In this document: piece after piece, positions 1-14,200 of the stretch
Position numbering within the stretch: the stretch's first letter is position 1
Layout: each line of letters begins with the position of its first letter
Source: Tetracentron sinense
Taxonomy: Eukaryota; Streptophyta; Magnoliopsida; Trochodendrales; Trochodendraceae
Assembly (NCBI GenBank): GCA_015143295.1
Contig: CM026554.1
Span: 56,941,301-57,005,300, forward strand
Length of the DNA stretch: 64,000 nucleotides
Direction of reading: 5' to 3'
Notes under the pieces: generated by a model
Database searches by the model: none
Told to the model about the DNA's origin: nothing
The model's input: the letters and a program-made list of their open reading frames with translations, nothing else
Position numbers and translations under genes: made by a program

Positions 1-905
1 GGTTTGTTGGGCCTCTCTTTGCTGCTCTGACAGGACTCGTCTTCAAGGAAGGTAATAGTAATACCATTATTATGTTTTATGCTTCTTTAAATGGCTCAGT
101 TGATGCGCATTGTTCTACTGTAATGTGATATGAAATCATTGGCATAGTCAGTCACAGATCTCAATCTTTGAATCTTTTGGCAAGTATAATTCTTGGGATA
201 TTTAGTGAAAACAAAGAAAAAAAATCAAGCCCAGAAAATTTTTTGAGAAAATTATCCAACAAAAGGAGTAGGCAAACATGTATTAGAAGTTCAAACCTCA
301 TAACAATGTTCTTTTTTTTTTTCAATTTTGCTCATGGTTTCCAATTTTTATTTTCCCGTGAGCAAGCAGTTCTATTTCCTCGTGCTGTTGTTTTAATCTC
401 TTCATTTTCATATGATTTTTCTCCCCAAACAGGCCTCTGCTATGGGAAGTTGGAAGCTGGGATTCTGACATTCATTATCCCCACAGTACTTCTAGGGCAC
501 CTGGTACTCTTCTCTCATCTTGTTCAGAATCACCTCTTTGATCTGCATCTTGAAAATTGTCCATTTGCAAAACATTATATGGTTGCATTTGGAATGTGCA
601 GACAGGTTTAATGGATGATGGAGTGAAACTTAGTCTATTGGGTTCATGGATGGCTCTCTTTGTGGTGTTTGCAACAAGGAAGTTCACTCAGCCCATTAAG
701 GTTCTTATTGATAAATCTGGTTTCTTGCATGGTACTTATAGTGTTAAATCTTAATGTCCATGACTTTTCTGATTTCCTCTTTTTTACTGCTAAGGATGAT
801 ATTGGTGACAAATCCGTCTTCATTTTTAATGCCCTTTCGGAAAAGGAAAAGACAACTTTGCTTGAGAAACTTGAGCAACAAAAGTTCAGTCAGAACCTCA
901 ATTAG
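1..905 (+). CDS. 3' part of a DUF2301-type integral membrane protein gene
   Basis: Four exons can be joined in phase: <1-51, 433-503, 602-700 and 795-905 (TAG at 903-905). All introns are GT-AG. The joined C-terminus begins FVGPLFAALTGLVFKE and runs through GKLEAGILTFIIPT, LLGHLTGLMDDGVKLSLLG and RKFTQPIKDDIGDKS to a charged end (LLEKLEQQKFSQNLN). It shows at least two hydrophobic helices, one around GILTFIIPTVLLGHL and one around LLGSWMALFVVFA. From memory this resembles the plant and cyanobacterial DUF2301 family, a membrane protein without a settled function; that assignment is by recall, not by search. The 5' end lies outside the window. The gene is convergent with the VIM gene, whose stop lies about 1.4 kb away. 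Exon joins are secure; the family name is moderately sure. Confidence 0.6.
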
Positions 906-2278
906 AAAACTACATCTACAGAGAACTTGTTTAAGATAGGAAGATGCAAGAATTGGATCCAAGCTAGACTTCTGGGGACAGGTACAGTTCTAAAAACTGT
1001 CTCTTGTAACACTACTCATCAAGATTAGTTGACACCTTCCATTGGATTTTCATGTGTAAATTTTTGTTTAGCAAATTTATCGAACACTCAGTGGTACCAT
1101 GTTAGCTTCTTTTTGCTCAGAAATTTGAGTTCAGAAAACATAATGCCTAGTCTCTGTATAAATTTCAGGTACACATTTGAAACTTGTAGCTTGTTGATCA
1201 CTTGATCTTTGTACATATTAGGGTTCAGAACATCGGTTAAATGGGTGGGGAATCCAGATTCAGATTGATCATAGATAAGCAACTCGCTTGAATCAACCAA
1301 TCCAAGATTAGATGAATGGCATCAATTATGTTCCTTTGTTTGATAAATATAAAATATTTACCAACCACTGTTACTATGTGACAACTATTATTTTAGCCAA
1401 TATGCAAACTTATGGTACATAATGTAAGCTCACAAGTATGCTAAAACATTGTTTTAATTATAAATGTTTTAACTATAGAGTATTAGACTTATTGGAGACT
1501 CGCAATCTTTAGTGCATAATGATGTAGTCCTCGACACACAAAATGTCTGTAGTCTAATGAGTACAAATACAAAATTTATGCAAAATTTATGGAACCTATG
1601 ATAACTAGCATGCATGATCAATTCAAAGTGTTTTTTTTAACTATACTTTTTGGAGACTTGGAGCCTTGTCTTCAACATTTATAGAACTTATCCCCCGTAT
1701 AACTAGCATGCATGATCAATTCAAGCCATCTTAGTGAGACAATCTTAAATTGGCTGGCCATACCTAAATAATAATAATAATAATAATTTACTACTTTGAA
1801 GTTTGAACCATCCATTCAATAAAATGAGAAAACAAGTAGATACAGGGCATCTTCTTTCAGAAGAACTCGTGATTCTGTCAAAACAAAGCTTGAACAAAAA
1901 CAATAATGAAAATCCACTATATTGATATAATAGATTGTTTCAATTGAACATGCAATTACAGTTTTGGGAGACAAAAGTCCAGCTATTCAAAATTTGATAT
2001 CTTATCACCTGGCCTATTTTGATGGATCATCTTCAGAAGATAGTGGATTACTCCATGGAGTTCAAGTTCTCAATATGTGCCACAAAAAAGTACCACAAAA
2101 CGGTGATGGCATCAGATCCCCAGACCTGCATTAGGAACAATTTCTCAACTGTTCAAGAAAAGATCCACTAATCAGCAACAACATCAATTCCGTAAATTCG
2201 CAAAAAGTTCTTCAATTTACTTCCCAAAAAGATCCAGCTTCCCAAATTAGACCCTCCCAAATGGCCAATAAAAAAATG
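906..2278. other. Convergent intergenic spacer with no gene seen
   Basis: This is AT-rich sequence between two convergent stop codons and should hold both 3' UTRs. A short (TAA)n run sits at about 1767-1787. No ORF, RNA gene or clear transposon end was recognised. Confidence 0.5.
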
Positions 2279-5200
2279 TCATTCAAAGTCATCGCCATCA
2301 GATTGAACATGGAGTGGACTTGATGGCGAATCGTTTCCTTCATCCACCAGCTCTTGAGCTTTCCTACTCCTGGTCTTCACTCCGACATCAGGCCCTGATG
2401 AGCAATTCCCACCATCAACTTTATTCCCCTTGTAAGTTCGCTTAGGTTTCCTATCGGTTGGAGGAGCTTGTAAGTCTTTGTAACCACCTTCTGAAATTCC
2501 AGACTTTACAATGCTAACTTCAGTGTCTCCATTCACAGTATCAGGCCTCACCTCTGCAGAAATCTTGCTCTTCTCCCCACCATCAGCTTTCTTCCTCTTG
2601 TAAGTCCTTTTTGGTTTGCTCTCAGTTGGAGGATTCTGCACGTCTTTATGACCATTTCCTATAGTTTCAGTTTTAGTGCTAACTCCTGTCTCTCCAGTCA
2701 CAACATTGGGCATCCTCTCGGTTGCAGGAGCTTGGAAGTCTGTATTGCCAGCTTCTGGCATTTCAAACTTAACAATGCCGACTTCAGTGTCTCCATTCGC
2801 AGCAACAGGCTTCTCCTCTGCAGATGTTTTGGTCTTCTCTCCATCGTCAAGCTTCAATGACAGGCAATCCTCACTGTCAGCTTTCTTCCTTTTGTAAGTC
2901 CTCTGAAGTTTGCTCTCAGTTGGAGGACTCTGCATCTCTTTATGACCATCTTTCACTGTTTCAGAATTTACAGTGACAATTTCAGTGTCTCCAGTAGCAG
3001 TATCAAGTTTCTCCTCCATGCCATGAACTTCTTCTTCACTTGACTCCTCAACATTCTCCCCAGTCTCTTCAGTCTTGTGTTGGAGTGATTCTATCACATC
3101 CATCAACTCTCTATTAACCTGTTACAGTCAATCCCTCAAACTCATGTACCAAGGTGCCCTTGAGTTAATGAAAACAAAAATTATGGCTTCTTAAAAACAA
3201 GACAGATAAGAGGAGAGAGAATCTCACATTCCCCAAAAAAACAAGGGTATTAAATGTATTGGAGATCTGTCGTTTGTCAAGTTATTGATTTTTTTTATTT
3301 TTGATCTATAACTAGAGCACGTAAACAAAAGAAGGAATAACACAAGGGGTTTACAAGGAAGTGAACAGAAAGCAGCCAAAAACCTCTGCAAAAAAAGACT
3401 CACCACAGAACCCAACCCCCTTACTCAGGGAAAGAGATGGGGGACAAATCTAAGTGGTCAAAGTCATCCCTAACCGAACACCAATATTGATAAATCACTT
3501 AGCAATATTCTTTACTCTAAAAATCATGCAAATTCATGTGTAGGAAATTTTCTAGGTCTCTTAGAATTCTAGATCCTAGCACCCAGCTATTGAATAAGGC
3601 GTTATGGGTTTTATGATTTATGGGTTTTATGTTTGTGTTATCTCTTATACACTGTAGTTTGGGTATACTATTAGTATCTCTATATACTAATAATATACCA
3701 TTAGAGGAGTATAAATAATAAAGTACGGGAGAGAGATCAGTAATCTCTCTCGCACACAATTTTTCCCTAAACCTATTCTTCTTCTTTTCTCTCTCAAACT
3801 CTTTTATCCTCTCAAACTAATCCAACTTGGTATCAGAGCCTATAGATCTAAAGGGTCTATAAAGAAGACAAAAGAGAACAGAAAAAAAGAGAAAAAAATC
3901 TGACGTCAGTGTCCATACGGACTGACACCATCTGATGCACTGACAGCCATCAGATCTTGACTGTAAAGGTATTTTTTAAGAGGTTTTGATTTTAGAGAAT
4001 TTTAGAATCAAGAATCATGTGACTTGGAGTTGGTTTGAGAAAATTATGACACTTTTTGTGGGAATATTTAAAAAAATTCAGAAAAATACAGATCTAGTGT
4101 TTTCTAGCCACTAGATTCGTATAGAGATATTTTTTTGAGTTTGATCTCAAGTGGATTCTTCATTTTTTTATGCTTGATCTAATGGAAGTAATTGTGGATC
4201 GTTTGGACCTATATTGAAGTTCCGGTGATCATTTTTCCACACCATATTTGCTATTTTTCTGCATTTTGAGGATTTGGTTAGTATAAAAGTGTTGTCACAT
4301 GCTTGGTAAAAGTGATTTGAAGCTTGTGCATGGCTGGTGCAGATTGATTAATGATTTTTGACTTGTTTGGTTGTTGTTATGAACATTGTTTGGAGGTTTC
4401 GCATATATTGAGGTGAAGAACGTGGGTTGTGGAACCCAAGTGTACTTTTTGGGTATTGTTAATTGGAATAGCTCTCTCTTTGTTTTTTGTGTAAAACAAT
4501 CCCGTGAGATTCGTGATGGATGAATCTGACGTAAGTCAGTTCTCTAGTGTCCCTGTATAGAGTAGAGGGAGTATTGGGGTTAGTGCTAGTGATGCATCCA
4601 ATCTCCAGATTACTACAATGAAGATGAATGAGACAAATTTTCTTACTTTGTCTCAATCTGCAATGTTCTTTGTTAAAGACAAGGGGAAGATGAGATACTT
4701 GAATGGTACCATCTCCACTCCCAAGTCTACAAACCCAGCCTATGCCAAGTGGGAGGCTGAGAATACAGTTGTAATGTCATGGCTTCTACACTCTATGCAG
4801 TCATATATCAGTAGTGTCTACCTATTCCTTCCTTCTGGGAAAATTATATGAGATGCAGTGACACTGACTTATTTTGAGATAGGGGGTACAGCCCGTATTT
4901 ATGAGTTACATCAGAGTATCTCGCAACTCAAGTAGGGGCATATGTTTATTCTCACCTACTATTCTTCTCTTCGTCGTCTCTAGGAAGAGTTAGATCACTA
5001 CCAGACCTTCCAAACTAAGTGCCCAGAGGATGCTGCTACTTATACGAAATTGGTTGAACAAGACCGAGTATTTGAGCTATTTGCAAGCCTGAATATGGAT
5101 TATGAACAAGGGTCCAAATACTTGGCAAAGATCTGGTCCCTACAAGGTCTATGCATATTTACACCATGAGGAGCGTCGTCAAAGTGTTATGCTCTATCCT

Positions 5201-8200
5201 CCCATCCTTGATAGATCTGTATTAGCCTCCTCATTCTAGTGGGGAGGCAGGAGTGGTGGTCGTGGAAGAGGTGGTCGTTTTGGACCTTCTGAACTTTCTA
5301 CTGATGATAAGGATAAACTTAAATATGATCATTGTGAGTGTACCCGTCATAAGAAAGAGACTTATTGGTACTTGCATGGTCGTCCTCTTCCACGGGGCCC
5401 CTCTAGCAGTGGACGAGGGGATAAAGCCAGACAATTTGGGGGAAGCTCGAGTGCACACTCCGCTATCTCCACAACCCTAGTATCTACTAATGCTCCTTCT
5501 TTGGATAGTCCTAGTGTCTTTCGTCATTTTATGTCCCAGTTGGGGACATTGAGTATCGCCAGTACCGCCTCAGTCCCTTACTCAAGTACCTCACCCTTGG
5601 CTTTCAGTGTATCTGTTTCCGATCATAATCGCTCCTGGATTATTAATTCAGGAGCATCTGATCATATGACTGGTATGTCTTCCTTTTTTTCATCTTATTT
5701 CATTGATTCTAGTAGACACAAAATTAAAATTGTTGATGGTACATTGTCATCCATTGCTGGTAAAGGGAGTGTTGATGTCACACCATTTATGTCTCTTTCC
5801 TTTGTTTTCATGTTCTTAAAGTTCACCTTGAATCCTTTGTTTGTTAGTCATATTACCAAATCGTTGAACTGTGGCATCACTTTCTTTCATTCTCACTATG
5901 TGTTTCAGGACTTAGAAATGAAGAGGATGATTGGTACGGGGCCATAAGAAGCAAGGATTGTATCTGCTTGACCATTTGCCTCGTATTGCTTCATCAGTCC
6001 AACAAATACCCTATGGTGTGTAGAGTATTAGTAGCACAGAAGAGCTATTCCGGTGTCACGAACGTCTTGGCCACCCCTCTATTTTCCTTCTTAAGCGTTT
6101 ATTTCCACATTTATCTTTTCCTGGTATGTTTTCCTCTTTTCAATTTAAAACTTGTGAATTTGCAAAACATTGTCAAACTTCATATCCTTATAGTGATAAT
6201 AAATGTATTCACCTTTTTCTCTAGTGTATTCTGATGTGTGGGGACCATCCCATGTTGCTTCATCGTGTGGTTTAAATTATTTTGTTGTTTTTATAGATGA
6301 TTTTTCTCGTACTACATAGGTGTATATGCTAAATCTAAGGGTGAAGTTGGCACGGTTTTTCCTTCTTTTCACACAATGATTGTCACTTAGTTTAATACCT
6401 CAATTAGAGTCCTTTATTCAAATAATGGGAGGGAGTATATGCCTACTAATTTGGCTACCTTTTTTAATTCTCATGGTATCATTCATCAAACATCCCGTGC
6501 TGGCACATCTCAACAAAATGGTGTAGCTGAACAAAAAAATCGACATTTGTTGGAAGTCACTCACTCTCTTATGCTTAATATGAATGTGCCTAAAATTTTT
6601 TGGTTTGAGGTCATATTGATTGCTGCTTTTTCTTAATCAATTGAATGTCTTCCCGAATTTAAGAGTTTCAATCTCCTATTTCTCTGTTATCTCTTTCCAC
6701 TCCTTTGTATTCCAGTAGCCCCGTGGATCTTTGGGTGTATTTGCTTTGTACATATTGTTCATTCTGCTCATACAAAGCTTGATCCTAAGGCTCTTCGTTG
6801 TCTCTTTCTTGGATATGCTCATCATCAGAAGGGGTATAAATGTTATCATCCCCCTTCCCGTCGATCATTCGTATCTATGGATGTTACCTTTTTTGAGTCT
6901 ACTCCATATTTTTCTATCAATGAGACATCTCTTCAGGAGGAGAGCATCAAAGAAGAGATATCTTCTTCTCTTCCTATTCCTATTTCATCCTCTGACAGCG
7001 ATTGTAGACAAGGAGAATGTGAACCCGTTGTCAAAGAATTGTAGGTATACAAGAGAAGACAGAAAGATCCTCATGAGCCCACCAAGGGGCCTCTTCTGAT
7101 CTAAGTAACATTGTTCATTCTAATCTTAATATTATTATTCATTCTACTCCTGACATTATTGATTCTAAAACTCTTATTGCCTTTAGAAAAGGTACTAGAG
7201 CATGTACTCAACATCCTATTTCAAATGTTGTATTTTACCATATTTTGTCTTCTTTGCATAGTTTGAAAACTCGGCGAGTCACTTGAGTAACTTGGCCGAG
7301 TTACTCGACTCGGCCGAACTTCGAGTCGAGTCGCCTCAAAACTCGAAGGAGGCACTATTTGCCGAGTTACTCAGGTGACTCGATCGAGTCTTGCCGAGTT
7401 TTTCGACTCTCTAAACTAGGCCGAGTCACAGAAGGGTATTTTTATCATTTTTTAAAACCTAAACTAAAATGTCACACTTTTTGCATCATGTTTTTTAGGG
7501 TATACAAAGACAACTTACTATGGCTTTTGTTAAACCTGATTTTTGAGGTTTGAAGCTGTAAAACTAGCGTACTTTGAGTTCTTTTAATCCAAAAATTTTA
7601 AGTTATTACATATATATTCCGAGTTGGACCGAGTCGATTTTTTTTCAAGTTTTCCGAGTTACTCGACTCGACTAACTTTCGAGTCGAATCGAGTTTTCGG
7701 GTTTTTAAACTATGCTTCTTTGTATCGCTCATTTGTCTTGGCTTTGTCTTCTGTGTCTGTCTCTCGCAGTTTAGCAAATGCATTGTCTCAACCAAAATGA
7801 AAACATGCTATGGAAAAAGAGATGTGTGCACTTGAAAAAAATAGTACCTAAGATATTGTCAACTTACCAAGAGGGGAGAGGCCGATTAGATGTAGATGGG
7901 TGTTTACACTTTATAACGAAACACCGCTCGGATGGCTCAGTTGAGAGATACAAAGCTCGTTTAGTTGCAAAGGGGTATACTTAAACTTACGCCATTAACT
8001 ATCAGGAGACATTTGCCCCAGTTGCAAAAATGAACTCAATGAGAGTCCTCCATTCACGTACAGCCAATAAGGATTAGCCCTTGTTTCAACTTGATGTGAA
8101 GAATGTATTTCTTCATGGTGATTTAGAGGTGTATATGGTACCTCCTCCTGGGTTTAAATGTCCCTCAAATGAAGGGAAGGTGTGTAAGCTGAAGAAGACA

Positions 8201-11200
8201 CTGTATGGACTGAAGCAGTCCCCCAGAGCATGGTTTGAGCGTTTTCGCAATACTCTATGGTGAAGAATGGTTACAAACAAAGTCAAGCAGACCACACATT
8301 GTTCCTCAAGCGATCTTGTCAGAAGGTGACTATCTTGATTGTTTATATAGACGGCATTGTGGTAACAGGTAATGATATAGATAAGATAGAGTCACTGAAA
8401 AGCAAGTTAGCAAAGAAATTCAAGATCAAAGACCTTGGTCTTCTAAAATATTTCCTTGGGATTAAAGTTACCAGGTCTAAGAAGGACATATTTGTCTCTC
8501 AAGGTAAATATATTCTTGATCTACTCGACGAGACAGGCATGATGGGTCCTATGATACACCTATAGATCTTAATCATAAACTCAGTGAAGCTAGTGGAGAA
8601 CATCTGTCAGATGCAAGGAGGTACCAAAGGCTTGTTGGCAGGCTTATTTATTTGTCCCTTACCAAGACAGACATCGCTTATGTCGTCAATGTAGTCAGCC
8701 AATTTATGCATTCTCCAACTACTAATCATCTAGATGCAGTCTATTGAATCTTCCACTACTTAAAGTCGTCACCTGGGAAGGGTTTGTTGTATTCCTGTAA
8801 TGAAAACCTAAGGGTTGAAGCCTACACCGATGCAGATTGGGATGACTCAGTTTCGAATAGACGCTCTATTTCCGGTTATTACACCATGGTTGAAGATAAT
8901 CTTGTTACATAAAGAAGTAAGAAACAGAATATAGTTGCCAGATCCAGTGTAGAGGCGGAGTCTAGAGTCATGGCTCATAATGTGTGTGAAGCTCTGTGAG
9001 CTATTGTGGCTTCGATTGTTCTTAAACGAAATTGGATTTCCCACCGAAAGCCCATGAGCTTATATTGTGATAATAAAGTTGCTATTAGTATTGTTCATAA
9101 TCCGATGCAGCATGACCGGACCAAACATATTGAGATAAATCGTCATTTCATCAAGGACAAGTTGAAAGAGGGTTATATTTGCACCCCGTTTGTGAAGTCT
9201 GAAGATCAATTAGTTGATGTGTTGACTAAGGGTCTTGGTGGTACTCAATTTCGAAACATTGTTGACAAGTTGGGCGTGAGTGATATCTACGCACCAACTT
9301 AAGGGGGAATGTTGAATAAGGCATTGTGGGCTTTATGTTTTATGGGTTGTTATCTCTTATCTCTTATACACTGTAGTTTGGGTATACTTTTAGTATCTCT
9401 ATATACTAATAGTATACCATTAGAGAAATATAAATAATAAAGTATGGGAGTGAGATCAGTAATCTCTTTCACAATATTTCCCTAAACCTATTCTTCTTCT
9501 TTTCCTTCTTTTCTCTCTCGAACTCTAACTTTTATCCTCTCAAACTAATCCAACTCCAACATGTTCGTGACATTTACTGCACAAGGGGTGGCACTGGCTT
9601 CTTTAGTTCTATCGTACAGAAATTAGTAAATTGTGCAGAAGATTAGGTACTCATACCTGCGGATTTTGAAGGAAGTCAGCGATGTCATTTGGGCAAGTAG
9701 GGCACTTCATGATGTTCTTTTGTGCTCGAAGCGTCCGTCGGCCCTCACATGTTCTTTGTGTAACAAAATTTTGACCAGCAAAGGCACCCTCCAAACAAGG
9801 CTTGCAAAAGTTATGACCACAGGGGGTCGTAAGCGGGAGAGTCATTACTTTCCCACAGATTAGACAGCTGAACTCTGCGTGTAAAGTTCCAAATGAAATT
9901 TAACACATCATAATATTATTAGTTAGCGGGAAGCAAGATTAACTCAAAAACTTCACTTTGACCCGAATTGGGACCAACTCCAAGCCGATATAACCAAATC
10001 AGGTATTAAATTAATATTTCATTGTTACAAGGCATCAATTATCTACAGTACTTGTTAGGGTTAGTGGTGTGAGTGGGCCCTCTAGCTACATTACCCAAGG
10101 GGAACTTAACAAAATCTTCATCTATTTATCATCTCGAACATTGGAAGGAAGATTACAAGTACAATATTTATTTAAACATGTACGCTAATTTTCAGGGCCT
10201 GAAAGACTTAAAAGTTAAAACAGAGTAAGTTAGCAAGGGCATGTAGGTTAAATGCAGGTATGAATGGAGAATAAGGGATATCAACCTTTCAGAAGCTTCT
10301 CTCTTACAGACATATTTTGTGCCTGTCTTATAACTCTCCTCGCTCTCTTTCTGTCCTCAGGATTTCCAGTATCCACTGATTTTCTGCTGAGTGGCGGAAG
10401 CTTTTTCCATTTCCAACAACCTTCTTCCTCCTGAGAAACAAAAACGGAAGACGGAAACAAAGTTACAGCATGCAACAAAAAGATTTTACAATGTCTAGAT
10501 GATAGAATAAATATCACAGAAAGAAATGGTTGAAGAAACAGAAGGGTTGTATTACAGTTGAAATGCGAGCATCATTTATCTTGTCCAGTGGGATAACGTC
10601 TTTAGAATTTAGATATTGGAACTTTGGTATGGATTTAGGTTATGACACTTTATTTAGCTATCAGGTAGACCAGAAGGCATAATCCTCCAAGAAGAAGAAG
10701 AAATAGAACGAGAAAAACACTGTCTAGTGTTAGTATAAGAAACAAAGCAGAAAACAAAAAATTGCATTGGCTCACATTGTAGTCCCAAGATGGGCTTTCC
10801 TTGGCACTTTAGTAGTAATCTGGATTTAGTTTATAATTTGATCTCTATTTAGCAATTTGGCAGACAAAAAGGCATAATCCTCCGAATGGAAGAAACAGAA
10901 CAGGAAAACAGAATGTCTAGTTTTAGTATGAGAAATAAAGAAAATAAATAAATTGGCTAGCTCACATCATAGTCCCAAGATGGGCTTTCCTTCCTTTCTG
11001 TTGTATCAGTCGCCTTTTTTAGCTCTTGAATGACTGGCAAAGGTCTCGGGCGGTCTCCATGTTCATCGCTGCAGTTCAAATTGCAAAAAATAAGTAGAAG
11101 AGTGGACCGTTCTGCTGTAGCAGTTGTCCCCATTAGAGAACCCCAATAAGTAAATGACAACACAAACCTTGTCCATGGTGCAGGATCATTATCACATCGA

Positions 11201-14200
11201 ACAAAAAGATATCTGCAGACCTTAAAACCCTGATACAGAGAAACTTATCATAAGGAATCATCTAATGGGCAATTCCCAAGGTTTTCATAGCAATTAATCA
11301 TAAGGAATTAACTTACTTGAATTCCGGCTTTGCGCCAACATTTCTCAATCCTGTAAATTCCATCATACCGTACACCAGTTTCTGGGGCATAGGAAGAACG
11401 CTTCTCCTTGTGGGACCTGTTCATTGGAAAGATTAGACAATTCACATTGTTACATCTGATATGCGCATCTGAATAAGAATGGTGTAAAATAACAAATGCG
11501 GTTCAGGTGGAGGCAACAGTAGAAGAGCTCTACAAACCATCCAAGGGTTACATTGTCACATTAGAACCACAGATTGCTCAGAATTGATGCCAATACAAGA
11601 TTGGTACAAATCCAGCAAGTACTAATAGAGTAAAGGACAAGTCACTGTATATTGGGAAAATGAAAAACTCTCATACTGACTTGGGTTGCTTCACGCCGGC
11701 TTGGACAAAAATGTAGCCAATATATTAAGCACAAATGACTGTTTGTACTACCTGATGCACTATTGCACGTTAATGACTCCTGCATATTCTAATCCATGAG
11801 ACCAATATAATCAAACGGACTTTTTAACAATAATTATAAGATTATTATGCAGCAGTTGGACAAAATATTTTTTCCCTAGTGCATGCTATTCATCCCCTGC
11901 TGGCTCACCAGATTTTCTTCAAGCCCGACCAATTCCAGCTAATTATTTATATGACTTTGATCACTAAGGGGGAAAAATGTCCTTTTTCTCTGAGTTAATT
12001 TTGTAATCTAGATCAAACCATTGACAAGTTTGTTAAAGCAATCCTGACTTATGAAAGATATGCTTGAAATTTTTGAAAGTACAGTTTTCTTTTTGTAAAT
12101 TTGACCTGCAGAACATCATTAGTTATGCGAATTGCAAAGAAACCCACGGTGCAAAAGGAAAGGCTCATGTTCGATCCGCTTGTTAGTTATTAGTAACTTA
12201 GCATCTAGAAGTGTGTTGTTTTTGCTTTCCTAAATCTCTTCTTATTTATTAATGTCCTATCTCTGCTATTTGGATTCTGCAGCATGGGCCATGTTTTGCC
12301 ATTCTAGTCTATGAAAACTAATGCATCAGGGTTAGTGTTATATGGTTTAGCTAGTTGGGATCGGCAACATAAGTCAGGTTCTGCCATTCTAGTCTATCAA
12401 CCAAAGGGTCAGGATTCGTGCCTTTCAATTTAGCAAAATTTTACACCGGCTGCTAACCTGACATGCCCTCCTGAAACCGGATTTGGGATTGTCAATGCAG
12501 CATAGAGCACAACACTTTCTGTGGTTAGGACCTACAATTGGACTGAAATTCAACTTTCCCGCTCTAGTTCAAAAGGCTCCGTGACTACCTGACAATGACA
12601 ATCAGGAATAATTCACTATTGGATTCCCATCAAATAGTGATGCCCTTTGCCGACAGAACTTGACTTTTGACAGCCAAGCTGTCTTAGATAAGGTCTTAGC
12701 ATGTGACATGTTTTACAAAGAAGGAAATTTGAACAATTCGAGGTTTTGGGTACCAGGTATAGCTCAATGAATCATACTGAAACATTGAAAAACTTTCCAG
12801 ACATGATTCTTACCTCACGACTCGGACTGGATAACCTTTCTTGCAACTGACTCGCAGCGCCTCATTCAATTTCTCAAACTTCTGATCAAACGACTGTTCC
12901 TTGTTCGTACGTTTATTCCCACTAAGGTCTCTACCACCACTGTATGCCCACACCAAAAGGAAAATAAATCAAGCTCAATTGCAACACAAAGAATGGTATG
13001 GGTATCAGTAGCTGGAATTTTAAAAATAGTCCCAAGACAAAGGAGAAACAAATAGGCAAACATGCTAGTGAAGAGGATAATGATTAAACAAAATGAAAAA
13101 AAAAGGTGAACAGACTATCATTTCCAAACTTGGTAACTCAGCTTGCAACTGATCAGCGTCCAACCTAGTCAGATACACGAAATTTGACTGGACTTATCAT
13201 GTCTGCGTGCAAATTATCTTCAATATGAAAGGAATAACAGTAGAGAAAAATATATAAGTCAACATTCTACGCTACTTTATCGATACCATCCTTAGCCTCT
13301 TTCATGGAGAATTCTTTAAAATACAATGGTCATAGATGGGGTGAATCCACCATTCAATAGGTATTAGCTATGAGATGTCAACCAAAAGCATCCACCCGAT
13401 CAGATGATAGTAATCAGCCAAGCTATATATCATATTTTTAATACCCCATGCCCAGTCAAGCAGGAGCACCTAATGGGGCAATTTGGAAAGAAATATGCTC
13501 AAAGATGGGGAACCCAATGGCGACCCCAACTCATTATGCTGATTTAGAGACGTGAATTCAGGCCCATAGTGAGGGAACAGGCAGTAGAAAAGAAAGCTAG
13601 AGCTTTAACTATAATTCTGCATGCATGTAGCATCACTTTTTCCTCCATCAAAAATTATGAGCCATAGATAACATTAAATTGATGAAAACCCTCAATTACC
13701 TGAATTATAATCCATTAAATGACAGTAACTTCTCCAGCAGTAGCCTGTTTTAGCCACCAATAAATCCCTTTTTTTTCTCCCGTATAAGCAAAATAACAGA
13801 CTAGGCTGCTGAGTCAACTTCGCAATTGAAATTAACTCAGGAGTAAGCAATTGAAATGCATTTCAAAACAAACCTTCCTGTGTAGAGGAACCACTCTCCA
13901 TGATCCTCGTCATCCTCATAGCCTCCCGAAAGTGCCACAGACTGTGCACCATGCTCTGATTGGCCAGCAATCCCAGCAATATGTGGAAGGTGAGCACCCC
14001 ATTGCCTGCATTCCATCCGATCCTCCCAAGACTCCCCAACTAATAGGCCTTGCTTCCGCTCCGGATCATTCTCAGCAAGAATTGGTCCAAAATGGTCAGG
14101 TGGGGTCGTGACAAAGATCTTCCCACTGCAAGCATTAGACTTGCCAGCCCTCTTTGCCCGTTCTGTGGTGAACGCCTTGTCGGGTCGGTTCTGGTTATGG

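Larger units (their letters stand above)
3588..9555 (+). mobile_element. Ty1/copia LTR retrotransposon, defective, in VIM intron 8
   Basis: A complete but dead element lies opposite to VIM transcription. The 5' LTR is 3588-3827 and the 3' LTR 9310-9555. A primer site TGGTATCAGAGCC (initiator Met tRNA type) starts at 3828, and a polypurine tract AAGGGGGAA abuts the 3' LTR. Flanking sequences CCAGC (3583-3587) and CCAAC (9556-9560) look like a 5-bp target duplication with one change. The order gag, protease, integrase, RT, RNase H is the copia order. The frame is broken many times and the pol region carries a later 458-bp insertion (7257-7714). Because it sits in an intron, it should not affect the VIM protein unless it disturbs splicing or methylation. 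Confidence 0.92.
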
